This document shows, piece after piece, positions 20,207 through 27,563 of a DNA stretch of 64,000 nucleotides. The stretch lies in contig NZ_NGLE02000001.1 of NCBI RefSeq assembly GCF_002140715.2, forward strand, positions 1,518,501 through 1,582,500, in the 5' to 3' direction. The notes under the pieces are model-generated. The model was given only the letters and a program-made list of their open reading frames with translations, was not told where the DNA came from and did no database searches. Source of the DNA: Enterococcus sp. 4G2_DIV0659. GTDB lineage: Bacteria; Bacillota; Bacilli; Lactobacillales; Enterococcaceae. Positions within the stretch are counted from its first letter, which is position 1; each line of letters begins with the position of its first letter. Made by a program: the position numbers and the translations under genes.

Positions 20207-21664
20207 TTAATAGGTATTATCATTTTTAAAAACATAGTATTGATTGGGATCAGTACGAGATGAGGCTATTTTTTCTATTGTCTCCTTAGCTTCTAAACTT
20301 TCTAAAATTTTTCTAGCAGTATTTGTACTATTTTTCATGTCCTTAGCCAGTTGAGCTGTTTTTATTTTTCCTTTATTATAAATAATAGATAAAGCTCGTT
20401 GTTCTCCTAAAGTTAATTCAGACCACTCAATTGATAACTTATCTTCAATATCTTCAGATTGCCGTAATTTTCTAATATAGATATTGTTTTTCAAAGTCAA
20501 TTTAACAGTGTTATTTTTTTCTACATATATAGGATCGTCTAAAAAAAATGCTTCCATTTGGCTATAAATTCTATCCACACCTTCCCCAAACTCTCTTACC
20601 CACTTTAAATCATTCATAGTTCTGGCTATTACGGGATTTTTAGAAAAGTGAACTTCCCTGATATTTTTAGGTGTAACAATAGATGGAAACTTCCCTGGGC
20701 TTTGGATTTCTAATCGATCATCATACATCATAACTCTAATATCATCTCCCGATATATTATAAGATCGATGAATTGCTGCATTTACTAATCCTTCTATCCA
20801 TGCTTCCTTAGGATATTCTGGAGCTTTTTCAAATTTTTTAGTACCTATATTAAGAAAATTAAACTCCCTTAATTGATTTTCAACGATATTTATTATTTTA
20901 TATAAAATAGTCGGAAGAGGACCTTCTATCGTTTCATTTTTTATTACATTCATACGAGTTCCAGTCTGCGCTTCTGAACCTTCATAACGAATAAATCTCA
21001 TTTTAGCATTCGGCAAAAATACATGTGGATACTTGCTAAATAATATTATTGATGCATTTGTAAGTACATATTCCTTGTTAGATAATCTCTTAGCTAAACC
21101 TCTAGAAAAAAGAAGATTCCATATATCATCTTTCTTATAATCATGAATTTCTTTAAAACGTTCTAATAAAGATTCATCTAAATCTTCCAACAAACATTCT
21201 GAATTTGTTTCGCTTTCAAAACTTCTTGAACCACGCTCATATTCCAAATCTTTTCTCTGTTCGTAGGATAACTCTTTAGTTTCATCACCTACTCTAGTAA
21301 AAACTTTATCTTTCATTGTTGAATATACCTTTTCATAACTAGGATCTACTTCTATCAATAATATTCTATCCTTATTACCATTTGATTTCGTTATCTCTCT
21401 AAATTCATGCCTTATAGGTAACACAGGTTTACAACAATCATATCCCACTTGAATAAGATCATTTATTTTAATTGAATCTAATTGATTAACTCCTTCTAAA
21501 TTCCCGTCATCAATTCCCACAGCCACAATTCCACCATTAGTATTTGCAAATGCTACTAATGTCTCTGCCAATTTTTGCGCTTTAATTTTGCCCGATTTTC
21601 TATCAAAAAAAGCACTCTCTGACATTGTTCGTATCTTTTCTATATTGACTGTTTTTATATTCAT
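20207..21664 (-). CDS. AlbA_2 (Schlafen-like) / ATPase / winged-helix regulator-type protein
   Basis: 485 residues; ATG 21664 follows AGGAGG. An N-terminal AlbA_2 domain (about 10-130) is typical: ESAFFDRKSG, LVAFANTNGGIVAVGIDDG. The middle (about 270-370) looks like a GHKL-type ATPase fold (GLVNAAIHRSYN, MMYDDRLEIQSPGKFP, REFGEGVDRIY). A C-terminal winged helix (about 405-470) has LGEQRALSIIYNKG and IKTAQLAKDMKNSTNTARKI. This order matches the COG2865 type of predicted regulators, also found in islands linked to phage defence. It is element cargo, with its own promoter beside the tandem array. The function is unproven: it could be a regulator, an RNA-targeting effector, or both. Confidence 0.82.
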   Translation of the reverse strand: MNIKTVNIEKIRTMSESAFFDRKSGKIKAQKLAETLVAFANTNGGIVAVGIDDGNLEGVNQLDSIKINDLIQVGYDCCKPVLPIRHEFREITKSNGNKDRILLIEVDPSYEKVYSTMKDKVFTRVGDETKELSYEQRKDLEYERGSRSFESETNSECLLEDLDESLLERFKEIHDYKKDDIWNLLFSRGLAKRLSNKEYVLTNASIILFSKYPHVFLPNAKMRFIRYEGSEAQTGTRMNVIKNETIEGPLPTILYKIINIVENQLREFNFLNIGTKKFEKAPEYPKEAWIEGLVNAAIHRSYNISGDDIRVMMYDDRLEIQSPGKFPSIVTPKNIREVHFSKNPVIARTMNDLKWVREFGEGVDRIYSQMEAFFLDDPIYVEKNNTVKLTLKNNIYIRKLRQSEDIEDKLSIEWSELTLGEQRALSIIYNKGKIKTAQLAKDMKNSTNTARKILESLEAKETIEKIASSRTDPNQYYVFKNDNTY

Positions 21665-21706
21665 AGTATCCTCCTAACACTTTCATGTCATCTCTTTTCA
21701 TTTAAC

Positions 21707-21735
21707 ATTGTACTTTCTTTTTCTTGTTAACTCAA
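21707..21735 (-). promoter_or_regulatory. Predicted promoter of the AlbA_2 gene
   Basis: On the minus strand TTGAGT (21735-21730), a 17-bp spacer and TACAAT (21712-21707). The start codon is 42 bp downstream, and the tandem array begins 44 bp upstream of the -35. Confidence 0.65.
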
Positions 21736-21778
21736 CATTATAACTTTTTTAAATTTTACTATCACTAAATTTTTCTAA

Positions 21779-23131
21779 CTTGCTACATTTTTTTCTTCTG
21801 AACTGCTTACTTTACTTCGCAACTTTTGTCCACACTTCTCAACTTTTTTACTTACACTTGCTACACTTTTTTCTTCTGAACTGCTTACTTTACTCCGCAA
21901 CTTTTGTCCACACTTCTCAACTTTTTTACTTACACTTGCTACACTTTTTTCTTCTGAACTGCTTACTTTACTTCGCAACTTCTGTCCACACTTCTCAACT
22001 TTTTTACTTACACTTGCTACATTTTTTCTTCTGAACTGCTTACTTTACTCCGCAACTTTTGTCCACACTTCTCAACTTTTTTACTTACACTTGCTACACT
22101 TTTTTCTTCTGAACTGCTTACTTTACTTCGCAACTTTTGTCCACACTTCTCAACTTTTTTACTTACACTTGCTACATTTTTTTCTTCTGAACTGCTTACT
22201 TTACTTCGCAACTTCTGTCCACACTTCTCAACTTTTTTACTTACACTTGCTACATTTTTTTCTTCTGAACTGCTTACTTTACTTCGCAACTTTTGTCCAC
22301 ACTTCTCAACTTTTTTACTTACACTTGCTACATTTTTTTCTTCTGAACTGCTTACTTTACTTCGCAACTTCTGTCCACACTTCTCAACTTTTTTACTTAC
22401 ACTTGCTACATTTTTTTCTTCTGAACTGCTTACTTTACTTCGCAACTTCTGTCCACACTTCTCAACTTTTTTACTTACACTTGCTACACTTTTTTCTTCT
22501 GAACTGCTTACTTTACTCCGCAACTTTTGTCCACACTTCTCAACTTTTTTACTTACACTTGCTACATTTTTTTCTTCTGAACTGCTTACTTTACTTCGCA
22601 ACTTCTGTCCACACTTCTCAACTTTTTTACTTACACTTGCTACATTTTTTTCTTCTGAACTGCTTACTTTACTTCGCAACTTCTGTCCACACTTCTCAAC
22701 TTTTTTACTTACACTTGCTACATTTTTTTCTTCTGAACTGCTTACTTTACTTCGCAACTTCTGTCCACACTTCTCAACTTTTTTACTTACACTTGCTACA
22801 CTTTTTTCTTCTGAACTGCTTACTTTACTCCGCAACTTTTGTCCACACTTCTCAACTTTTTTACTTACACTTGCTACATTTTTTTCTTCTGAACTGCTTA
22901 CTTTACTTCGCAACTTCTGTCCACACTTCTCAACTTTTTTACTTACACTTGCTACATTTTTTTCTTCTGAACTGCTTACTTTACTTCGCAACTTCTGTCC
23001 ACACTTCTCAACTTTTTTACTTACACTTGCTACACTTTTTTCTTCTGAACTGCTTACTTTACTTCGCAACTTCTGTCCACACTTCTCAACTTTTTTACTT
23101 ACACTTGCTACACTTTTTTCTTCTGAACTGG
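21779..23131. repeat. 78-bp tandem repeat array, 17 full units plus a partial one
   Basis: Units begin with CTTGCTACA at 21779, 21857 and so on to 23104; one unit (near 22020) has lost a T. Only three sites vary between units (each C or T on the plus strand), and a composite C-C-T unit recurs among T-T-C units, which indicates block amplification. Each unit contains CTTCTGAACT, CTTCGCAACT and CTTCTCAACT exactly 20 bp apart. 78 bp is 26 codons, so one frame on each strand stays open, but neither has an ATG or ribosome site. The minus frame is closed by TAG upstream and broken at unit 4. I treat the array as non-coding, probably protein-binding DNA. Confidence 0.93.
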
Positions 23132-23206
23132 TTAGATGAGAAAGACAATGACTAAAAGCAAGTTTCTTCTAGCCCACTCATTCGTAGTCGCAACGAATGC
23201 AAAAGA

Positions 23207-23238
23207 AAACCACTCTATTCGCCGTAGAGTGGTTTTTG
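23207..23238. terminator. Bidirectional terminator downstream of the small XRE gene
   Basis: AAACCACTCTA pairs with TAGAGTGGTTT and is followed by TTTG. A second inverted repeat (CATTCGT/ACGAATG) lies next to it at about 23180-23199. It separates the XRE gene from the tandem array. Confidence 0.7.
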
Positions 23239-23328
23239 TGCTTCATTAATAAAATAGTATCGTTTCGCACAATCATCATACCAAATATAAGATTAAAAAT
23301 CAAATTTAGTATCACTTGATTATTTTTA

Positions 23329-23643
23329 TTACAATGATTTCAGCATGGCTAAAATGCTTTCTAATTGTTCGCTTTCAAATTCTACTAACTTCTTATTAAT
23401 TTCTTTTAGATAATAATCTTTTGTCTTTGTTTCATTAAGAAACTCATTTACCGGAACATCTAAATACTCACAAATAATATATAGCATTTGGATAGAAGGC
23501 GTTACACGTTTGTTTTCAATCGAATTTATGTAGTTATCACTTTGTCCAATCGCTAAACTCATCTCTCTTGCACTAACATTCTTTTTTAATCGAAAATAAT
23601 TTAATTTTTTGGATATGAAATTTCGTAAATCTGATTCGTGCAT
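23329..23643 (-). CDS. Small XRE-family DNA-binding protein
   Basis: 104 residues from ATG 23643, chosen for the upstream AGAGGAGAGG; a longer reading to 23685 has no ribosome site. The HTH covers about residues 10-65 (LKKNVSAREMSLAIGQSDNYINSIEN, where the recognition helix would contact DNA). The C-terminal tail is helical. There is no metalloprotease domain, so it is a simple repressor-type protein. It is divergent from the small gene at 23811 within the element. Confidence 0.8.
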   Translation of the reverse strand: MHESDLRNFISKKLNYFRLKKNVSAREMSLAIGQSDNYINSIENKRVTPSIQMLYIICEYLDVPVNEFLNETKTKDYYLKEINKKLVEFESEQLESILAMLKSL

Positions 23644-23810
23644 ATACCTCTCTCCTCTCACACATAATTCTACAACATAAAACACTAAATATACGAGTTT
23701 TAAAAATCTATTTCTCTTGAAATTGATTTTTAAAAAGTTTATAATTCAATTAAAGCACATTTTTAATGTGTATAACTTTTTACAATAACAACTCTAGGAG
23801 GAAAAATAAA

Positions 23811-24182
23811 ATGAATAAAGAAACAAAAAAAGAAGTACTCATTACAAAAAACAACCACCCCATTAAGGAAATCACGTATCAGGATATGTATCAATTAAAA
23901 GATACATTTGACCAAATTTCTTCATGGAAAGAAGCTTTAGCTGTATTAAATAGTTTTTTTAATAACAGAGACGTCATGCCCTTCAATAAGAAAAAGATTA
24001 CGAAAGAATTTCACGCTAGCTCTTATATTTTCAACGCCTTCTATCAAGATTTCTTAAACAATGCAACAATTTTAGAAAAACAAATTGAAGAGTTAAAAAA
24101 CAGACCTAAGGTTAAAGTCGAAAAATCTTTTGCTATTTTGCTGGATTCTAAGGGGCGAGAATTGTACTTTTACAACGACTAG
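23811..24182 (+). CDS. Small element-encoded protein of unknown function
   Basis: 123 residues; the start ATG 23811 follows AGGAGG. It is charged and mostly helical, with a coiled-coil-like stretch near residues 85-105 (NNATILEKQIEELKNR). No signal peptide, membrane segment or known motif is seen. It is divergent from the small XRE gene and closed by a strong hairpin. I do not recognise the family. Confidence 0.6.
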   Translation: MNKETKKEVLITKNNHPIKEITYQDMYQLKDTFDQISSWKEALAVLNSFFNNRDVMPFNKKKITKEFHASSYIFNAFYQDFLNNATILEKQIEELKNRPKVKVEKSFAILLDSKGRELYFYND

Positions 24183-24294
24183 CTCATTGGTTTCTGCAAA
24201 CGGTGGGCATGTTACGCTAAAAGCCTCTGAGAACTAGCCAAAGTATTGCTATTTTGTGAGTTCCTCGGGGTACAGACAAAACTATATGCCCAAT

Positions 24295-24333
24295 AAAAGA
24301 AGTCAACAGCGTTTTGTGCTGTTGACTTCTTTT
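24295..24333. terminator. Bidirectional terminator between convergent element genes
   Basis: AAAAGAAGTCAACAGC pairs perfectly with GCTGTTGACTTCTTTT around a 7-nt loop, between the 23811 gene and the larger XRE regulator. Confidence 0.85.
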
Positions 24334-24358
24334 GTTGGGGTTTATCTCTAAAACGATT

Positions 24359-25189
24359 CTATCTCTTTAAATTTTGTATTTCCTTCTGAACTTCTTCACT
24401 GAACATTTTCAAACGGTTCTTTGGTGCTAATTCAACCTTATAAAGATCACTTACTTCACTGTATCTATAAACTTTAACAACTTCCTCTAGTTGCTCTTTA
24501 TCAATTCCATAGTAGATAATTGTTGAATTATCTATTGTTAATCCAATCTCCTCAAAATTAGCAGTAAAAATATTATGCTCTCCTTTTTTCTCTAAAAATT
24601 CTGGAAAAGAGAAATACAATTTTTTATTTTTCTCGTTAGGGGCAAACGGTGTCACGTGCATTGTATTTTTTTCTACATCCGCATAAACATAATACATTGT
24701 GTCCAGCTGACTAAAGTTTTCACTCTGTTCTATAAAATCATTGCTATAACTTCCAGCATACAAATTAGGCAAGCCCAACACAGAAGTATAAACAAATTCC
24801 CCGACGCTTTTTCCGTATGTTCCATTGTCTATGAAATATTTAGCAACTGCCAACCACATCATATCATCATACTTACGTTTTTCTGGTGGAATTGTTTCAA
24901 AAATTTCTAAAAGAATACTGTTGCTAAGTCTCACACCAAAATTCTGTTCGATTAAATCATATAAATATTCATCAGCTTCACCATACAATACTTTTTCTGG
25001 CATTCTATTTCCTAATAAAGCAATCTTATCTAACTTTTCTTTTTTTGGGAGACTAACCCCTTTTTCCCAATTATTAACAGAACTTCTAGGAGAATCGCCA
25101 ACTAATTGACCAAATTCATCCATACTATAACCTAAATTTGTCCTAATTTCTTTAATTCTTTCTCCAACTCTTTTTTTATTGGGCTTCAT
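24359..25189 (-). CDS. XRE-family repressor with a C-terminal sensory-type domain
   Basis: 276 residues from ATG 25189 (AAAGGAAC upstream). The HTH covers about residues 8-65 (RVGERIKEIRTNLGYSMDEFGQLVGDSPRSSVNNWEKG in pattern). The remaining 210 residues are not a recognisable LexA/CI-type peptidase. The gene is divergent from the early operon, and the shared 150-bp region holds four dyads TTNGTACNAA flanking the promoter. That is the layout of a lysogeny-type repressor controlling the replication and mobility genes of an integrated element. Confidence 0.8.
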   Translation of the reverse strand: MKPNKKRVGERIKEIRTNLGYSMDEFGQLVGDSPRSSVNNWEKGVSLPKKEKLDKIALLGNRMPEKVLYGEADEYLYDLIEQNFGVRLSNSILLEIFETIPPEKRKYDDMMWLAVAKYFIDNGTYGKSVGEFVYTSVLGLPNLYAGSYSNDFIEQSENFSQLDTMYYVYADVEKNTMHVTPFAPNEKNKKLYFSFPEFLEKKGEHNIFTANFEEIGLTIDNSTIIYYGIDKEQLEEVVKVYRYSEVSDLYKVELAPKNRLKMFSEEVQKEIQNLKR

Positions 25190-25257
25190 AATTCTTGTTC
25201 CTTTCAACTAATATGCTAAATTCATCATAACAGATTCCATAATTAGAGTAAAATACA

Positions 25258-25340
25258 TTTGTACTATTTTTTGTACTAAAATATATTGACAAACTATCTA
25301 ATCTTATTTTATACTACACTTGTACTAAAATTCGTACTAA
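25258..25340. promoter_or_regulatory. Operator cluster for the XRE repressor
   Basis: Four near-palindromic sites of the form TTNGTACNAA are seen: TTGTACTA at 25259, 25271 and 25320, and TCGTACTA at 25332. They form two pairs, each with 12-bp spacing, one upstream of the -35 and one downstream of the -10 of the early promoter. Confidence 0.7.
25286..25315 (+). promoter_or_regulatory. Early promoter of the element
   Basis: TTGACA (25286-25291), 18-bp spacer, TATACT (25310-25315), 43 bp before the first gene of the operon. It is bracketed by the repressor operator pairs. Confidence 0.75.
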
Positions 25341-25358
25341 AGAAAGAAGGAATGTAAA

Positions 25359-25688
25359 ATGGCAGTAAAAATTAGTGATTTAGTTCTACCAGAAAGCAAA
25401 TTAGAAAAAGAATACCAAGTAGTACAAGTAACAAGATGGCAAAAAGACGGTGAAGCACTGGGTTGGACATATGAATGTGTCTTACCAAAATTAAGATATG
25501 AAAAAGTCAGTGTGAAAGTTACAAGTGAATTTCCTGTTATTGCCCAAGAAGAGTTAGAAAAACAAGGGATGGTTTTAGTTGGGTTTGATGGATTAACTAT
25601 CTCGGCTTGGGGTCGTGCAAATGGGCAATTTGTTAGTTACGGACTTTCTGCTACGGCAAAATCTGCAAAACTCGTTACTCAAAAATAA
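25359..25688 (+). CDS. Small conserved-type element protein, unknown function
   Basis: 109 residues; ATG 25359 follows AAGAAGGAA. It is compact and beta-rich (YQVVQVTRWQ, YECVLPKLRYEKVSVKV, MVLVGFDGLTISAWG), with no catalytic motif. It is the first gene after the repressor-controlled promoter, and its stop overlaps the next start by 1 bp, so the two are co-translated. Small proteins of this kind precede replication genes in Gram-positive ICE and IME elements; a role in replication or DNA binding is inferred from position only. Confidence 0.7.
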   Translation: MAVKISDLVLPESKLEKEYQVVQVTRWQKDGEALGWTYECVLPKLRYEKVSVKVTSEFPVIAQEELEKQGMVLVGFDGLTISAWGRANGQFVSYGLSATAKSAKLVTQK

Positions 25689-26197
25689 TGGAAGAGCAAT
25701 TTTTTACCGCCCATGAAGTCGTTCAACAAGTTCATGGGCTTCACTCTCTATCTACGTTAAATAAGTGGGCAAATTTCATTCAAAAAGAATGTGAGTATAC
25801 TTTTCAATACGAGTATATCCCCTTTGCCAGTCATGGACGAAAAGGACAAACAAAACATCATCGGAAAACAAGAGTATTTTCTACAGAAGAAATTCAAAAA
25901 CTTCAAGAAGTCGCTCATTTAATTCCGAAAATTGGACGTGATAAAGCTTTAAGACAATTATTTGATGTTCATAAGAAAGTTGATTTGATGAAACATCATG
26001 AACTCATTGACTTTATTACAGAGATTTTCAATGAAAAATTGAGAGAAAGAGATAAGGTTATCCATGCGTTAGTCAAACAGCATCATGACCTAGACAAACG
26101 AATCATTGATTTATCCCACAGAGTAAAACAGATAGAGAAAACTTCCGCACCTGATTCTGACAATACTTCCAGCGGGTGGTTTCGACGGAAGCGGTAG
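25688..26197 (+). CDS. MerR-like HTH protein with coiled coil, probable replication accessory
   Basis: 169 residues; the ATG overlaps the previous stop. The N-terminal part (about 3-90) looks like a MerR-type helix-turn-helix (FFTAHEVVQQVHGLHSLSTLNKW, VFSTEEIQKLQEVAHL), followed by a helical coiled-coil region (about 105-150). This arrangement is seen in plasmid and ICE partition or replication accessory proteins. Its last codons fall inside the first hairpin of the origin-like region, an unusual overlap of coding and structured DNA. The function is inferred. Confidence 0.7.
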   Translation: MEEQFFTAHEVVQQVHGLHSLSTLNKWANFIQKECEYTFQYEYIPFASHGRKGQTKHHRKTRVFSTEEIQKLQEVAHLIPKIGRDKALRQLFDVHKKVDLMKHHELIDFITEIFNEKLRERDKVIHALVKQHHDLDKRIIDLSHRVKQIEKTSAPDSDNTSSGWFRRKR

Positions 26198-26306
26198 GGC
26201 AAGCAAGCCCAACACCGCTTTCCGATCGAAAACAACCACACGATGGACGTGTTGTCTGGAAGAAAGGCAACGCCTTTCTTCCCCTTTACTTGTTCTATAG
26301 GACAAC
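26176..26306. other. Hairpin-rich region, candidate replication origin or oriT
   Basis: GTGGTTTCGACGGAAGCGGT (26176-26195) is imperfectly complementary to 26214-26239, which starts ACCGCTTTCCGATCG and ends AACAACCAC; GGGC/GCCC lies inside. A second hairpin, AAGAAAGGC/GCCTTTCTT (26260-26280), is enclosed by GTTGTC and GACAAC. It lies directly upstream of an HUH initiator gene, where rolling-circle double-strand origins are commonly found. Confidence 0.5.
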
Positions 26307-26380
26307 ATCTGGCGAAAATAAAGGCACGAGACTTAGTTTGTCATTCGCCACTCAATTTCTACTTTTAGGAGTGATAAAAA

Positions 26381-27223
26381 CTGCATACGAGTTACAATCA
26401 GAAAATCATTGAAACTCCTACGTATATAGAAATTTGGGAATATGAGCAACCAATCTATTCAAAACGATCAAAAACAGAAGAAACGAAAAAAGAAAAACTT
26501 GAATGGCTAGAAGATAAAACAATACGAAAAAAATTCGATGAACTATCTGCACAAGGACAATATGACAGTTTAAAGAGAAAACAAAAACATTATAAAACCA
26601 AACGATTTGATATTGCACGATTAATTGACACAAACTTTGACAAACAAACGAAATTTCTAACATTAACCTTTAAAGAAAACATAGAAGACATTGACTATAC
26701 AAATAGTGAGTTCAAAAAATTTATTAAACGATTAAATTACCAATTATATAAAACCAAGAAAGCTCACATTCGCTATTTAGCTACGTGGGAGAAGCAAAAA
26801 CGCGGAGCTATCCATTATCACATTATTCTCTTTCACTTCCCTTACGTTCCTCATAAACAACTTTTGAGCATATGGGGACATGGTGCAGTTAGAATTAATA
26901 AAATTGATGTGGATAGTATCGAAAATCGAGGAAGATATATCAGTAAATATTTTGATAAAGAATTAGAGCTAAAGGAACATAAAAAGAAAGCTTTCTTCAA
27001 ATCTCAAAATTTACGCCTTCCTAAAGAGACAAAGAAACGAACAGATACACCCTATAATGTTTCTAATCAAAAAGTATTAGTAACGAAAGAATACACAAAA
27101 AAGAAACCATTCTTTTTTAGAGAATGGAACTTATACGAAGTAACAGAACCAATACTTATGTTTGAAGAAAGCAAAGTTCGTTACACAAAAATCAAAAAAA
27201 CTGGAGGAGATATTCATGAATGA
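26381..27223 (+). CDS. rep: HUH-type rolling-circle replication initiator (phiX/G2P-like)
   Basis: 280 residues if read from CTG 26381. Motif 2 is H145-Y-H147 (IHYHIILF) and motif 3 is Y186-ISK-Y190, the paired-tyrosine pattern of phiX gpA/G2P-like Rep endonucleases, which nick DNA and form a 5'-phosphotyrosine. The conserved upstream part (from SYNQKIIETP) is in frame well before the first ATG at 26864, so that ATG cannot be the real start. The closest initiation point is CTG 26381, with AGGAG nine bases upstream and an in-frame TAA just before it. The stop overlaps the excisionase-like gene. The initiator probably drives replication of the excised element. Confidence 0.78.
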   Translation: MHTSYNQKIIETPTYIEIWEYEQPIYSKRSKTEETKKEKLEWLEDKTIRKKFDELSAQGQYDSLKRKQKHYKTKRFDIARLIDTNFDKQTKFLTLTFKENIEDIDYTNSEFKKFIKRLNYQLYKTKKAHIRYLATWEKQKRGAIHYHIILFHFPYVPHKQLLSIWGHGAVRINKIDVDSIENRGRYISKYFDKELELKEHKKKAFFKSQNLRLPKETKKRTDTPYNVSNQKVLVTKEYTKKKPFFFREWNLYEVTEPILMFEESKVRYTKIKKTGGDIHE

Positions 27224-27497
27224 ACTCACTATTCTATTATCCGAACAACAACAGCTACATTTACAACAAACCATTCACCAATTATTAACAACCGAAGTTA
27301 ACCAATTTAGAACAGAATTTGCTTTAAATACACGTTATATCAAAAAGAAACAACTCTGTAACTACCTCAATTTATCCAACAACACTTTAGATAAATTGAT
27401 TGTAGAAGGATTACCCAAAATAAATATTCAAGGCGTTGTTCTATATGACAAAATAGAAGTTGATTGCTGGTTAAAAAAGTTTAGTCAGTCAGCTTGA
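27216..27497 (+). CDS. Excisionase-like / small HTH protein
   Basis: 93 residues; ATG 27216 follows GGAGGAG and overlaps the end of rep by 8 bp. The C-terminal half (about 40-90) has the short winged-HTH pattern of excisionases and MerR-like proteins (YIKKKQLCNYLNLSNNTLDKLI, then LYDKIEVDCWLKKF). It sits between rep and the integrase, the usual place for xis in Tn916-like elements. The first 40 residues are a Gln-rich helix. A directionality role is inferred from fold and place. Confidence 0.7.
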   Translation: MNELTILLSEQQQLHLQQTIHQLLTTEVNQFRTEFALNTRYIKKKQLCNYLNLSNNTLDKLIVEGLPKINIQGVVLYDKIEVDCWLKKFSQSA

Positions 27498-27563
27498 AGC
27501 ATGTTACACTCACTTTATAGTGGTCTTACATTCTGACGTGCAAGAAGGAAAGTAGGAAAAACT

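Noticed and set aside
21779..23131. CRISPR array
   Set aside because: The units are contiguous and nearly identical; there are no unique spacers and no cas genes.
21779..23131. DnaA-box cluster
   Set aside because: Units contain TTGTCCACA or CTGTCCACA, which resemble but do not match TTATCCACA. The phased CTTCNNAACT pattern explains the structure better.
22017..23155. Long repeat-protein ORFs on both strands of the tandem array
   Set aside because: Both result from a 78-bp unit with no stop in one frame per strand. Starts are internal TTG codons without ribosome sites, and the minus frame is closed upstream by TAG.
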